A stretch of DNA of 43,714 nucleotides from Alphaproteobacteria bacterium (GTDB lineage Bacteria > Pseudomonadota > Alphaproteobacteria > Geminicoccales > Geminicoccaceae), in NCBI GenBank assembly GCA_026982705.1, contig JALSGP010000038.1:1-43714 (forward strand), read 5' to 3'. Under the pieces are notes generated by a model. The model did no database searches. It saw nothing but the letters and a program-made list of their open reading frames with translations, and was not told the origin of the DNA. The first letter of the stretch is position 1, and each line of letters begins with the position of its first letter. The position numbers and the translations under genes are program-made. Of this stretch, positions 8,097-16,995 are shown one piece after another.

Positions 8097-8137
8097 CACC
8101 ATTTGACAAGTTCGGTGTGTTGAAATGGTGAATTTTT
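8097..8137 (+). terminator. Stem-loop followed by a T-run
   Basis: CACCATTT (8097-8104) pairs perfectly with AAATGGTG (8123-8130). After a GA bulge, CAA (8107-8109) can pair with TTG (8120-8122). The stem is followed by AATTTTT. On the plus strand this has the layout of an intrinsic terminator, although the stem is AU-rich. No gene precedes it, so it may end a small RNA from the AT-rich island. Confidence 0.45.
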
Positions 8138-9134
8138 GCAGAACGGATCGATGGAACGGGCGAAGGCATTGCAGACCGTCACCGTTCCGCTGTCCCGGAA
8201 TCCGGGGAAGCGAACCATCCCGCCGCACCCTCTCGTTCGTGTCGCGCGGCTTCCGGCGAGAGCGTGGCAAGCCGGGAGACGGCCGGCGCCCGCATCTCGT
8301 GACTCCGCCATCCCGCCGGCGAGGGTTTCCCTGGCGTCGATGGCCGGCGCCGCGTCCCGGGCTCACCCGCCGGCCGGCGCGGCCGGAAGTACCGGGGATC
8401 GAGACGGTGGCCCGACGATGGAGTGCGGGGGCGGAGCCGCGTGGGGCCGCCGGTCGGGGCGACGCCTCGGGCCCGGGCCGGGTTCGCCGCCTCTGGGGAC
8501 GGCGGTCCCGCGGGCCGGGACCGATCCGGCGGAGACGTCGGGCTCGGGGCATGGACGGGGGAGGATGATGCCGGCGGAGCCCCGTTCGCCCGGAAACGGT
8601 CGCGGCCTCGCTGCCGGATCGGCGAGGCGATCCTGGGCGGGGACGCACGCCCGCGGGGCGCGGGATCGGGTCGGGCCCCACCGCCATCGTCGCCGGTCGG
8701 AGCCGGGCATGTCGGCGGGGGCACACGAGCCGTGTTGTCGGTTCGCCATGGCATCGCCGGAAGCGGTGGGCCGGGAAGGCGACGGTCCCACCTGGTGGGC
8801 ATCTCGCCGGTCGCCGCGCACGCCGGGCGTCCGGGGCCGGGGGGCGGGGCGGGAAGCCGGACGGCGACGAGGGCGGAACGCGGACGCCCGTCCCGGTGCG
8901 CCGCACCCTCCGGACGGCGCGCATCGGCTCGCCGCGCCCGCATCCGCCGCGGCCCTCCGTGGTCGATCGGTTTCGCCCGCGAGCCGGGGGGAGAGCCCGG
9001 CCACGCGAGCCGGCGGCTTCCCCCTCTTCCGGCGCGGTCGGGATCCGCCGGCCGTCCGGTGGATCCCGACGGGACCGGCGATGCGACGGCGCGGCTCCGG
9101 TCCCTCTTCCCCGCCGGCGCACCCCGGTTCCGCT

Positions 9135-10850
9135 TCAGGCGGCGGTCCCGTCCTCGCCGGCGACGGCCGGGACCGCCTTCCGGATCCGCTGGACCAGCTC
9201 CCCGCGCAGGCCTTCGGTCGCCCGATCCAGCCGTTCCGCGAGACGGGAGAGGCGGGACGCACGCTCGCGATTCCGTCCCAGATCCTCCAGGAAGGCGGCG
9301 ATGCCGTTCGCCACCGTGTCGAGCGCGCTCGCCGTCTCGGCCACGCGATCGCCCATGGCGCGACTGGCCGCGTGCTGCTGGGCGACGGCCGCGGCGATGG
9401 CGTCGGTGATGCGGTCGATCTCGCCGATCCGGTCGAGGATGGTCCCGACCGTCTCCACCGCTTCGGCGCTGGCCTCGCGCATGGCGGCGATGCGCTCGCC
9501 GATGCGGCGGGTGGCCTCCGCGGTCTGTTGGGCGAGGGCCTTCACCTCGCCGGCGACGACGGCGAATCCCCTGCCGCTCTCGCCGGCGCGGGCCGCCTCG
9601 ATGGTGGCGTTGAGGGCGAGGAGATGGGTCCGCTCGGCGATCTCGGTGATGGTGGCGGTGATCTCGTCGATTCCCCGGGCCAGCTCCGTGAGACGATCGA
9701 GGCCGCCGCGCGTGTCCTCGCCCATGCGGGCGACCTCGCCCGTGTTCCGGCTCGCCTCCTCCAGCCGGCGACGGACATCCCCCACCGCACCGGCCAGTTC
9801 CTCCCCGCTCCGCGCCACCGTGTGGGCCAGCGTCCGCACCTGCGCGAGCGCCGCGTCGGTCACGCGGCCGCGCTCTTCGGCCGCCCCCGCCGTCCGGGCC
9901 AACTCCTCCACGAGACCGCGCAGTTCGCGGGCACCACCGCCCAACCGGGCGGTGGCCTCGGCCACGTCCCCCTCCAGTTGCCGCGCGAGGGCGAGGAGGG
10001 CCTCCCGCCGCTCCCCGGCCGCCCGTCCGAGACGTTCGCGCAGTTCCGCGAGCGCGCGGGCGAGGGCGCCGATCTCGTCCCGCCGGCGCACGCCGGGGAC
10101 GGCGCCGCGAGTGCCTTCGTTCCCGCGCAGGAAACCGGCGAGGCGATGCAGGGGCAGGGCGATGCCGAAGGCCGCGTAGAGGGTGAGGAGCAGCGAAAAC
10201 AGCATCGCCGGTGGCGTCGCGAACCAGGCCGCCCGCTCGATCCCCAGGGCCGTGGCCTCCATCTCCTCCAGCCGTCGCTTCAGGAGGGCCCGGGCCCCGG
10301 TGCGGAGGTCCTCGCTCGCCTCCATCAGTGCCTCCAAGGCCTTCGTCAACGATTCCGCCTCGGCGTCGAAGCGGGGCATGAAGGCGTTGCCGGCCCGGGT
10401 CCCGCCCTCGACATAGGCGCGTGCGAGCCGCCGTCCGGCCTCGACGAAGCCGGGCACGCGCGCCGCCAGCGCCTCCAGGCGCCGGCGGACTTCCCCGGCC
10501 CCGAGGCTCTCGGCGAGACGGCGCGCGGCGGCCAGACGTTCCTGCAAGATCCGTGCGTGGGCGAGGGCCTTCCTCTCGCCGTCGTCGAGACCGTCCTCGC
10601 CCCGCGTGGCGGCGAGATCGGTGAACCACTGCCACACCTGCACGATCTCGTAGCGGATCTCGTGGATGGTGCGCTCCAGACGGGAGATCCCGTCCGCGTA
10701 TCGCTCCATCTCGGCATGGGCGCGGGCCACGGTCTCGCGATGGGCGCGGCTCCCGCTCACCGCCGTCCAGGCGAGGACCGCCACCGCCACGCCCGTGACC
10801 AGGGCGAGCATCCCCAGCCGGGGCGCCAGTCCGAACATCCAGGTGCGCAT
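9135..10850 (-). CDS. Methyl-accepting chemotaxis protein
   Basis: This 571-residue chemoreceptor has a first membrane helix at about 9-31, a periplasmic helical sensor domain of about 180 residues, and a second membrane helix at about 210-232. A HAMP-like segment follows (235-290), then a long coiled-coil signalling domain. The conserved hairpin tip, [26 protein letters not shown], is at about 404-429 and should bind CheA and CheW. The ATG at 10850 follows AAGGAGG with a rather long 12-nt spacer. A run of 12 G (coding strand) lies 27-38 bp upstream of the start. No che genes are nearby, so it is an orphan receptor. The ligand is unknown. Confidence 0.92.
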   Translation of the reverse strand: MRTWMFGLAPRLGMLALVTGVAVAVLAWTAVSGSRAHRETVARAHAEMERYADGISRLERTIHEIRYEIVQVWQWFTDLAATRGEDGLDDGERKALAHARILQERLAAARRLAESLGAGEVRRRLEALAARVPGFVEAGRRLARAYVEGGTRAGNAFMPRFDAEAESLTKALEALMEASEDLRTGARALLKRRLEEMEATALGIERAAWFATPPAMLFSLLLTLYAAFGIALPLHRLAGFLRGNEGTRGAVPGVRRRDEIGALARALAELRERLGRAAGERREALLALARQLEGDVAEATARLGGGARELRGLVEELARTAGAAEERGRVTDAALAQVRTLAHTVARSGEELAGAVGDVRRRLEEASRNTGEVARMGEDTRGGLDRLTELARGIDEITATITEIAERTHLLALNATIEAARAGESGRGFAVVAGEVKALAQQTAEATRRIGERIAAMREASAEAVETVGTILDRIGEIDRITDAIAAAVAQQHAASRAMGDRVAETASALDTVANGIAAFLEDLGRNRERASRLSRLAERLDRATEGLRGELVQRIRKAVPAVAGEDGTAA

Positions 10851-10876
10851 GACGGCGAAATCCCTCCTTCGTCGCG

Positions 10877-10888
10877 CCCCCCCCCCCC
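10877..10888. repeat. 12-nt C/G homopolymer upstream of the chemoreceptor
   Basis: A run of 12 C on the plus strand (12 G on the coding strand) sits 27 bp upstream of the chemoreceptor start and just before its ribosome-binding site. Such runs slip during replication, so expression could be phase-variable. Runs of this length are also a known source of sequencing error. Confidence 0.6.
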
Positions 10889-10962
10889 GTACCACCCGAA
10901 GATGAGGAACCGGTTAACGGTGTCCGATTCCTCCCTTACTCCGGCTCCCGTCCGCCGGCCGC

Positions 10963-10991
10963 TTGCCGGCGTTCCGCGGTCGCACTAGGCT
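10963..10991 (+). promoter_or_regulatory. Probable sigma-70-type promoter of lutABC
   Basis: TTGCCG (10963-10968), a 17-bp spacer and TAGGCT (10986-10991) lie 27 bp before the lutA start. The -10 region is embedded in GCACTAGGCTCCG. This sequence recurs almost unchanged before two other genes (near 21431 and, on the minus strand, near 31340). Confidence 0.45.
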
Positions 10992-11018
10992 CCGCGCGGC
11001 GCAGGACGGGGGCGTGCG

Positions 11019-11777
11019 GTGAGTCGGGGGCGCGTCGGTCTCTTCGCCACCTGTCTCGTGGACCTGTGGCGGCCCAGCGTGGGCTTCGCCGCCCTGGAGC
11101 TCCTGGAGCGGGCCGGCTATGCGGTGGAGGTGCCTCCGGCGCAGACCTGCTGCGGCCAGCCCGCCTGGAACGCGGGCGACCGGGCCGATGCCGCCGACCT
11201 CGCCCGCCGCACGGTGGCGCTCTTCGAGCCCTACGACTGGGTGGTGGTCCCCTCCGGCTCCTGTGCCGGCATGCTGCGGGTCCACTATCCGCATCTCCTC
11301 GCCGACGATCCGGCATGGGCGGCGCGGGCCCGGGCGCTGGCGGCGCGCGTCCACGAGCTCGTGAGCTTCCTCGTGCGGGTGGCCGGGCTGGAGCGGATCG
11401 AGGGGAGGCTCCCCTGCCGCGTCACCTATCACGACTCCTGTTCGGGCCTGCGCGAGCTCGGCATCCGCGAGGAACCGCGACGGCTGCTCGCCGGCATCGA
11501 GGGGCTGACGCTGGTGGAGATGGCCCGACCCGACGAGTGCTGCGGGTTCGGCGGGACCTTCTGTGTCAAGTATCCCGAGATCTCGGCCCGCATGGTGGAC
11601 GAGAAGGCCTCTGACATCGAGGCCACCGGCGCCGAGCTGGTGCTGGCGGGCGATCTCGGCTGTCTGCTCAACATCGCCGGCCGTCTCCGCCGCCGCGGCA
11701 GCCGGGTGGCGGTCCGCCACGTGGCCGAGGTGCTGGCCGGCCGGCTGGACGTTCCGCCCATCGGCGGCGACGGTTGA
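11019..11777 (+). CDS. lutA: L-lactate utilisation protein LutA (Fe-S oxidoreductase subunit)
   Basis: This 252-residue protein carries two CCG cysteine-rich domains, CCGQPAW (44-50) and CCGFGGTF (174-181). These bind unusual Fe-S clusters in LutA/GlcF/HdrB-type proteins. The second is followed by the typical FCVKYPEISARMVDEK stretch. LutA works with LutB and LutC to oxidise L-lactate to pyruvate and pass electrons to the respiratory chain. The start is GTG at 11019. The stop overlaps a possible TTG start of lutB, which shows close coupling. No lutR regulator or lactate permease is visible nearby. Confidence 0.92.
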   Translation: MSRGRVGLFATCLVDLWRPSVGFAALELLERAGYAVEVPPAQTCCGQPAWNAGDRADAADLARRTVALFEPYDWVVVPSGSCAGMLRVHYPHLLADDPAWAARARALAARVHELVSFLVRVAGLERIEGRLPCRVTYHDSCSGLRELGIREEPRRLLAGIEGLTLVEMARPDECCGFGGTFCVKYPEISARMVDEKASDIEATGAELVLAGDLGCLLNIAGRLRRRGSRVAVRHVAEVLAGRLDVPPIGGDG

Positions 11778-11788
11778 GGGAGGGGGTC

Positions 11789-13186
11789 GTGGAACCCGCG
11801 TCCCTGGCCTTCCGCGCCCACGCCCGCCGCGCCCTCGCCGACGAGGAGCTGCAGCGGGCGCTGGCCCGTCTGCGCCGCAACTTCCAGGAGCGGCGGGCGC
11901 GGGCGGTGGCGGCGCTGCCCGAATTCGAGGAGCTGCGACGGGCCGGCGAGGCCATCCGCGATCAGGTGCTGGCCCGTCTCGATCACCATCTCGAAGTCTT
12001 CGTGGCCCGGGCCCGCGCTGCCGGCACCGTCGTGCACGTGGCCGAGACCGCGGCCGATGCCCGCCGCATCGTCCTCGACCTGCTGCGATCGCGCGGCGTG
12101 CGGCTCGTCACCAAGAGCAAGAGCATGGTGGCGGAGGAGGTGGGGCTGGCCGAGGCCGTCGAGGATGCCGGCATCGCGCGGGTGGAGACGGATCTCGGCG
12201 AATACATCATCCAGCTCGCCCACGAGCCGCCCTCCCATCTCATCGGCCCCGCCGTCCACATGACCGAGGCGCGCATCGCCCGCCTCTTCGCCGAGGCCCA
12301 CGGCGGCCCGCCCGAGCGGGAGCCGGAGCGACTGGTGGCCCAGGCGCGCCGGGTCCTGCGGCGGAAGTATCTCGACGCCGGGGCCGGCATCACCGGCGCC
12401 AATTTCCTGGTGGCGGAGACCGGCTCGATCATCACCGTCACCAACGAGGGCAACGCCGAGCTCACCCAGGGCCTGCCGCCGCTGCACATCGTGGTCACGG
12501 GCATCGAGAAGCTCGTGCCCACCATGGAGGATGCCTTCACCCTGCTGCGGCTGCTGGCCCGTTCCGCCACCGGCCAGGAGTTCGCCACTTACACCACGGT
12601 GATCACCGGTCCGCGCCGGCCCGGCGACCGCGACGGGCCGGAGGAGATGCATCTGGTGCTGGTGGACAACGGCCGCACCGCCCTGCTGGGCTCGCGTCTG
12701 CAGCCCATGCTCCGCTGCATCCGCTGCAGCGCCTGCATGAACCACTGTCCCGTCTATCTGGCGGTGGGAGGCCATGCGTACGGCTGGACCTACGTGGGTC
12801 CCATGGGGGCGGTGCTGACCCCGGCGCTGGCCGGTCTCGAACGGACCTGGCCGCTGCCCGAGGCCTCCACCTTCTGCGGGCGCTGCGCCGAGGTGTGTCC
12901 CGTGCGCATCCCCCTGCCGGATCTCATGCGGGTGTGGCGGGAGGAGGCCTTCGCCCGGCGGCTGCCGCCGGCGACCCAGCGCCACGGCCTGCGTCTCTGG
13001 GCCTTCCTCGCCCGCCGTCCGGCCCTCTACCGGGCGGCCTTCGCGCCGGCGGTGCGGCTGCTGGCCCGGCTCGGCGGACGTCGCCGGCGGCTGCGCCGCC
13101 TGCCGCTCGCCGGCGGGTGGACGGCGGCGCGCGATCTGCCGGCGCCGGAGGGGCCCACCTTCCTCGCCCGGGTGCGGCGGCGATGA
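11789..13186 (+). CDS. lutB: Iron-sulfur cluster-binding protein LutB
   Basis: This 465-residue protein has a large LutB/LUD domain (about 60-290, including VTKSKSMVAEE and the ITGANFLVAETG segment). Two ferredoxin-like motifs follow: C310-x2-C313-x2-C316-x3-C320 and C363-x2-C366-x3-C370. They should carry electrons from lactate oxidation. A TTG at 11774 overlapping the lutA stop could also start the protein. I prefer GTG at 11789 because GGGAGGGGG sits directly upstream. The C-terminal hundred residues are Arg-rich. The stop overlaps the lutC start by four bases. Confidence 0.9.
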   Translation: MEPASLAFRAHARRALADEELQRALARLRRNFQERRARAVAALPEFEELRRAGEAIRDQVLARLDHHLEVFVARARAAGTVVHVAETAADARRIVLDLLRSRGVRLVTKSKSMVAEEVGLAEAVEDAGIARVETDLGEYIIQLAHEPPSHLIGPAVHMTEARIARLFAEAHGGPPEREPERLVAQARRVLRRKYLDAGAGITGANFLVAETGSIITVTNEGNAELTQGLPPLHIVVTGIEKLVPTMEDAFTLLRLLARSATGQEFATYTTVITGPRRPGDRDGPEEMHLVLVDNGRTALLGSRLQPMLRCIRCSACMNHCPVYLAVGGHAYGWTYVGPMGAVLTPALAGLERTWPLPEASTFCGRCAEVCPVRIPLPDLMRVWREEAFARRLPPATQRHGLRLWAFLARRPALYRAAFAPAVRLLARLGGRRRRLRRLPLAGGWTAARDLPAPEGPTFLARVRRR

Positions 13187-13863
13187 GCGACGCCCTCGCC
13201 CGCCTCCTCGCCCGCATCCGCACCCGCCTCGGCCGGCCGGCGGAGGCGCGGGGAGCGGAGGAGGTGGCGGCGCGTCCGGCCGGGCGGGTGGCGGGGCCGA
13301 TCCCTGCCCGCGCCCGCGTCGAGGGGGAGGCCAGGGTGGCGCTCTTCACGAAGATGGCGAAGGCGGTGGGCAGCGAGGTGGAACGTCTCGCCCATCCCGG
13401 CGAGGTGCCCGGCGCGGTGCTGCGCTATCTGCGCTTCCACAATCTGCCCAAGCGGCTGGTGGCGGCGGCGGATCCGCTGCTGGAGGCCAGCGGGCTCGCC
13501 CGCGCGCCGCTGCTCGAGGTGCGCACGGGTGCGGTCACGGCCGACGATCCCGTGGGGATCACCGTCGCCGAGGCGGGCGTGGCGGAGACCGGCACGCTGG
13601 TGCTGGCCTCGACGCCGGAGCGGCCCACCATGCTCGCCTTCCTCCCGGAAACCGCCGTCGTCCTCTTGCCTCTGGACCGCCTCGACGGATCTTACGAGGA
13701 GAGCTGGCAGCGCATCCGGGAACGCTTCGGCACGCCGCCCCGCTCCGTCAATTTCGTCACCGGACCGTCCCGTACCGCCGACATCGGTCTCCGGCTGACC
13801 ATGGGCGCGCACGGACCGAAGCGGCTCCTGATCCTGCTCGTGGACCGCACGGAGAGCGCATGA
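13183..13863 (+). CDS. lutC: Lactate utilisation protein LutC
   Basis: This 226-residue LUD-domain protein is the third component of the LutABC lactate oxidation complex. The family pattern ITVAEAGVAETGTLVL (about 123-138) and the C-terminal RSVNFVTGPSRTADIG segment are clear. The N-terminal 40 residues are variable and Arg/Ala-rich. The ATG overlaps the lutB stop in an ATGA arrangement, and its own stop overlaps the start of the Smr-domain gene in the same way. All four genes therefore look like one operon. Confidence 0.9.
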   Translation: MSDALARLLARIRTRLGRPAEARGAEEVAARPAGRVAGPIPARARVEGEARVALFTKMAKAVGSEVERLAHPGEVPGAVLRYLRFHNLPKRLVAAADPLLEASGLARAPLLEVRTGAVTADDPVGITVAEAGVAETGTLVLASTPERPTMLAFLPETAVVLLPLDRLDGSYEESWQRIRERFGTPPRSVNFVTGPSRTADIGLRLTMGAHGPKRLLILLVDRTESA

Positions 13864-14438
13864 GGGATCCGCGCACGCGGCCGCACGTGCGCCAGCCCAG
13901 CGAGGAGGAGCTGCGGCTGTGGCGCTGCGTGGTCCGCACAGTCCGACCCCTGCATCCCGAATCCGGTGGGCGCCCCGCGGGCGACGGCGTCCGGCCGGAG
14001 AGCGCGGCGGAGACGATCCCGGCCCGCCCCGCGGGTCCGGCGACGCGGCCGGCGGTGGCGGCGCGGCGGAGCTGTCGGCCCGCGCCGCCGCCCCTCGCCC
14101 TCGATCCCGCCCGCCCCGTCGGCATCGACCGCGCCACCTGGCGGCGGCTGCGCCGCGGACGGCTCGCCGTCGAGGGCACCCTCGACCTCCACGGGCTCAC
14201 CCGCGAGGAGGCCTTCCGCGCCCTCGAACGCTTCCTCGCCCGCATGCAGACCTCCGGCGCCCGCTGCGTGCTGGTGGTCACCGGCCGCGGCCGTCTCCGC
14301 GGCGGCGTGCTGCGCGAGCTGCTGCCGCGCTGGCTGGAGGCGCCGACGCTGCGGCCGCGGGTGGTGGCCTTCGCCCCCGCCCGGCCGGAGCACGGCGGCG
14401 ACGGCGCCTTCTACCTGCTGCTGCGCCGCCGCCGCTAG
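13860..14438 (+). CDS. Smr/MutS2-type domain protein
   Basis: This 192-residue protein has a variable, Pro/Arg-rich first half. A C-terminal Smr domain (about 100-190) has the hallmarks LDLHGLT (108-114) and TGRGRLRGGVLRELLP (141-156). Smr domains are DNA- or RNA-nicking modules. Stand-alone alphaproteobacterial members (DUF2027/Smr) often lie beside unrelated genes, and their role is not settled. The ATG overlaps the lutC stop, which links expression but not necessarily function. Confidence 0.87.
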   Translation: MRDPRTRPHVRQPSEEELRLWRCVVRTVRPLHPESGGRPAGDGVRPESAAETIPARPAGPATRPAVAARRSCRPAPPPLALDPARPVGIDRATWRRLRRGRLAVEGTLDLHGLTREEAFRALERFLARMQTSGARCVLVVTGRGRLRGGVLRELLPRWLEAPTLRPRVVAFAPARPEHGGDGAFYLLLRRRR

Positions 14439-14450
14439 GGCACCGGGCGC

Positions 14451-15560
14451 TCAGGCGGGGGACTTCGCCATCAGGTGGATGCCCTCCGCCAGCAGCGAGA
14501 CGCGGGCCTCGAGGCCGACGGCGAGGCCGTTGCGGCGGGCGGCGTGGGCGCTCACGGTGAAGACCAGCGGCACCGTCCCGTCCACCAGCAGCGTGACGTG
14601 GGCCTGCTCGCCCAGCACGTAGAGCTCGCCGATGCGTCCCGCCACCGGATTCTCCCGCTCGCCGCGGGACGGCCGATCGCGCCGGTGCAGCACCACGAAG
14701 CCCGGCGGGATCACCCAGTCCACCGCCACGCCCGCCGGGAAGGCGGTCTGGAGCCGCGCCTCCAGCAGCCGTCCGCGCCAGCGCAGGAGGGTGAGGCCGC
14801 GCGCCGGCTCGTGGCCCGCCACCTCGCCCGTGTAGACGTTGGGCAGATCCACCAGCCGCGCCACCTGGGCGCTCGCCGGCCGGGTGGTCACCTCCCGGGG
14901 CGTGCCCACCTGGAGGGTGCGGCCGTGGTGGACCACGCACAGCCGATCGGCCAGCCGCACCGCCTCGTCCAGATCGTGGGTGACCAGCACCGTGGGCACG
15001 GGATCGGCCTGGCGGAGCAACACCAGCTCCCGCTGCAACCGCCGCCGGGTCACCTGATCCACCGCCGAGAAGGGCTCGTCCAGCAGCAGCACCCGCGGCT
15101 CGCGGGCCAGCGCCCGCGCCAGCGCCACCCGCTGGCGCTGACCGCCGGAGAGCTGGTGGGGGCGGCGGTCCTCCAGCCCCTCCAGGTGCATGCGGCGCAG
15201 GAGCTCGCGCGCCCGCGCCCGCCGCGCCGTCCGGTCCCCCGCCGCCACCGCCGCCGCCACATTGTCCAATGCCGTCATGTGGGGGAAGAGGGCGTAGTCC
15301 TGGAACACCATGCCGAGGCGCCGGCGCTGGGGCGGCAGGCGGATGCCGCGGGCGGTGTCGGTCCACACCTCGCCGGCCACCACCACCCGCGCCCGCGGGA
15401 CCGGATCGAGGCCGGCGATGGCCCGGAGGATGGTGGTCTTGCCGCTGCCGGAAGGACCCACCAGGGCCAGGAGTTCGCCGGCGCCGAGGGTGAAGCGGGC
15501 GTCCAGCGGGATCGGCCGCGCCTGTGCCAGCGTCACCGCCAGGGCGGGTTCATCGGCCAT
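14451..15560 (-). CDS. modC: Molybdate ABC transporter ATP-binding protein
   Basis: This 369-residue ABC ATPase has Walker A GPSGSGKT (35-42), a Q-loop FQDYALFPH (86-94), signature LSGGQRQR (137-144) and Walker B LLLDEPFSAVD (158-168). A C-terminal TOBE-type domain (about 290-365) would bind the oxyanion, as in ModC. It powers molybdate import with ModA and ModB. The ATG overlaps the modB tail by 11 bp, and the stop lies 12 bp from the convergent Smr gene. The frame stays open upstream inside modB, which is not used. Confidence 0.9.
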   Translation of the reverse strand: MADEPALAVTLAQARPIPLDARFTLGAGELLALVGPSGSGKTTILRAIAGLDPVPRARVVVAGEVWTDTARGIRLPPQRRRLGMVFQDYALFPHMTALDNVAAAVAAGDRTARRARARELLRRMHLEGLEDRRPHQLSGGQRQRVALARALAREPRVLLLDEPFSAVDQVTRRRLQRELVLLRQADPVPTVLVTHDLDEAVRLADRLCVVHHGRTLQVGTPREVTTRPASAQVARLVDLPNVYTGEVAGHEPARGLTLLRWRGRLLEARLQTAFPAGVAVDWVIPPGFVVLHRRDRPSRGERENPVAGRIGELYVLGEQAHVTLLVDGTVPLVFTVSAHAARRNGLAVGLEARVSLLAEGIHLMAKSPA

Positions 15561-16218
15561 GGCGTCCCCGCCCGGGCTCCACCATCTGCAACAGGAGCAG
15601 GGCGACGAGCGACAGCCCCAGCAGGGCCAGCGACATGCGGGCGGCGGTGTCGTCGTCGAGGGCCTGGACGGCATCGTAGACGGCCACGGCGGCGGTCCGG
15701 GTTTCGCCGGGCACCGCCCCGCCCACCATCAGCACCACGCCGAACTCGCCGAGGGTGTGGGCGAAAACCAGCACCAGCGCCGTGGCGAGGGCCGGCCGCA
15801 GCAGCGGCAGTTCCACCACCAGGAAGGTGCGCAGGGGGGAGAAGCCGCACAGCCACGCTGCCTCCCGCAGGTGCCGCGGCAGCCCCTCCACCGCCCGCGC
15901 CAGCGGCTGGAGGGCGAAGGGGAGATTGAAGACGAGGGAGGCCAGGAGGATGCCCTCGAAGGTGAAGACCAGCGGCCGACCGAAGACCTCCTCCCACAGC
16001 ACGCCGAGCGGCGAGGTGCGGCCGAGGGCCAGCAGCAGATAGTAGCCCAGCACCGTGGGCGGCAGCACCAGCGGCAGCGCCAGCAGCGCCTGCAGCAGCC
16101 GCCGCGGGCCCGGCCGCAGGCGGCGCAGCAGCAGGGCGAGGGCCAGGGCCGCGGGCACCAGCAGCAGGCAGGTGAGGGCGGCGAGACGCAGGGAGAGGGC
16201 GAGGGCGGTCCAGTCCAC
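15550..16218 (-). CDS. modB: Molybdate ABC transporter permease
   Basis: This 222-residue inner-membrane protein has about five to six hydrophobic helices. The permease-ATPase contact loop is EAAWLCGFSPLRTFLVVELP, and LPLVLPPTVLGYYLL is typical of ModB. The start is GTG at 16216-16218, six bases after the modA stop. The order modA-modB-modC on the minus strand is the standard operon. Confidence 0.92.
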   Translation of the reverse strand: MDWTALALSLRLAALTCLLLVPAALALALLLRRLRPGPRRLLQALLALPLVLPPTVLGYYLLLALGRTSPLGVLWEEVFGRPLVFTFEGILLASLVFNLPFALQPLARAVEGLPRHLREAAWLCGFSPLRTFLVVELPLLRPALATALVLVFAHTLGEFGVVLMVGGAVPGETRTAAVAVYDAVQALDDDTAARMSLALLGLSLVALLLLQMVEPGRGRHGR

Positions 16219-16224
16219 CGACCG

Positions 16225-16995
16225 CTACTCCCCGGGCAGACCGAAGCCGAAACGGGCGAGGAGGGTGCGGGCGGTGCCGCCGGCGAGGAAGTCGTAGAAG
16301 GCACCGGCGGCGGCGGAGGCGCCCCGGAGCCGCACCATGCGCTGGCGCAGCGGGCTGTGGAGGCGCGGATCCACCACGGCATGGCGCCCCCGGCCGCGAG
16401 CCGGCGGCGCGAGGGCGAGGGAGAGGGCGAAGAGCCCCCCGTCCACCTGGCCGGCGAAGGCGTAACGGGCCGCCTCGGCGACGCTGGCACCGAACACGAG
16501 GCGGCCGGCGAGGCCGTCCCAGAGGCCGCGCGCCCGCAGCGCCTCCCGCGCCCGCATGCCGTAGGGGGCGTGCTCGGGGCTGGCGACGGCGATGCGACGG
16601 ATGCGGCCCGCCGCCAGCGCCCGGGCGAGGCCGTCGAGGCGCGGGTCCACCGCCAGCGCCGAACCCGTCGGCGCGAACAGCACGAGCCGTCCCAGCGCAT
16701 AGAGCCGCCCGCGGTCCACCGTGAGGCCGCGCCGCGCCAGGTCCAGGACGTAGGACTCGTCGGCGGCGAGATAGAGTTCGAAGGGAGCGCCACGGACGAT
16801 CTGCTGATGGAAGCGGCCGGACGCCCCATAGACGATCTCCGGTCGCACGCCGCCCGCCGCGACGAAGGCGTCGGCCACGGCATCCAGGGCGTAGCGGAGA
16901 TCCGAGGCGGCCGCCACCAGCGGCCGCCCGCGGCCGCGGGCGGCGGAGGCGAGGGGGGCGGCGAGGAGTCCCGCGAGCAGGGCGCGGCGATGCAC
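16225..16995 (-). CDS. modA: Molybdate-binding periplasmic protein
   Basis: This 256-residue protein begins with a signal peptide (MHRRALLAGLLAAPLASA). The core has ASDLRYALDAVADAF, a YGASGRFHQQIVRGAPFELYLAADESY stretch and FGASVAEAARYA, which match the ModA oxyanion-binding fold. It captures molybdate (or tungstate) for ModBC. The start is GTG at 16993-16995 with AAGGAGG upstream. No modE gene, and no sequence I could read as a molybdenum-cofactor riboswitch, lies in the 180 bp upstream. Confidence 0.88.
   Translation of the reverse strand: MHRRALLAGLLAAPLASAARGRGRPLVAAASDLRYALDAVADAFVAAGGVRPEIVYGASGRFHQQIVRGAPFELYLAADESYVLDLARRGLTVDRGRLYALGRLVLFAPTGSALAVDPRLDGLARALAAGRIRRIAVASPEHAPYGMRAREALRARGLWDGLAGRLVFGASVAEAARYAFAGQVDGGLFALSLALAPPARGRGRHAVVDPRLHSPLRQRMVRLRGASAAAGAFYDFLAGGTARTLLARFGFGLPGE

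Larger units (their letters stand above)
6618..9134. other. 2.5 kb spacer without a credible gene, rich in inverted repeats
   Basis: This stretch lies between two convergent genes. Open frames exist on both strands, as expected at high GC. Their translations are Arg/Pro/Gly-rich, have no recognisable domain, and overlap in several frames without one dominating. No tRNA, rRNA or transposase is visible. Inverted repeats are frequent: 6693-6713, 6877-6899, 7207-7229, 7748-7759, 7762-7779, 8031-8045, 8097-8130 and 8368-8379. About 110 bp near 8030-8140 are AT-rich, in sharp contrast to the surroundings. A gene-free gap of this size is unusual for a bacterial chromosome. Confidence 0.7.

Noticed and set aside
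6624-9122. Long open frames on both strands of the spacer (up to about 470 codons)
   Set aside because: Stop codons are rare at this GC content. The products are Arg/Pro/Gly-rich without domains, and several frames overlap equally, so they look like chance.
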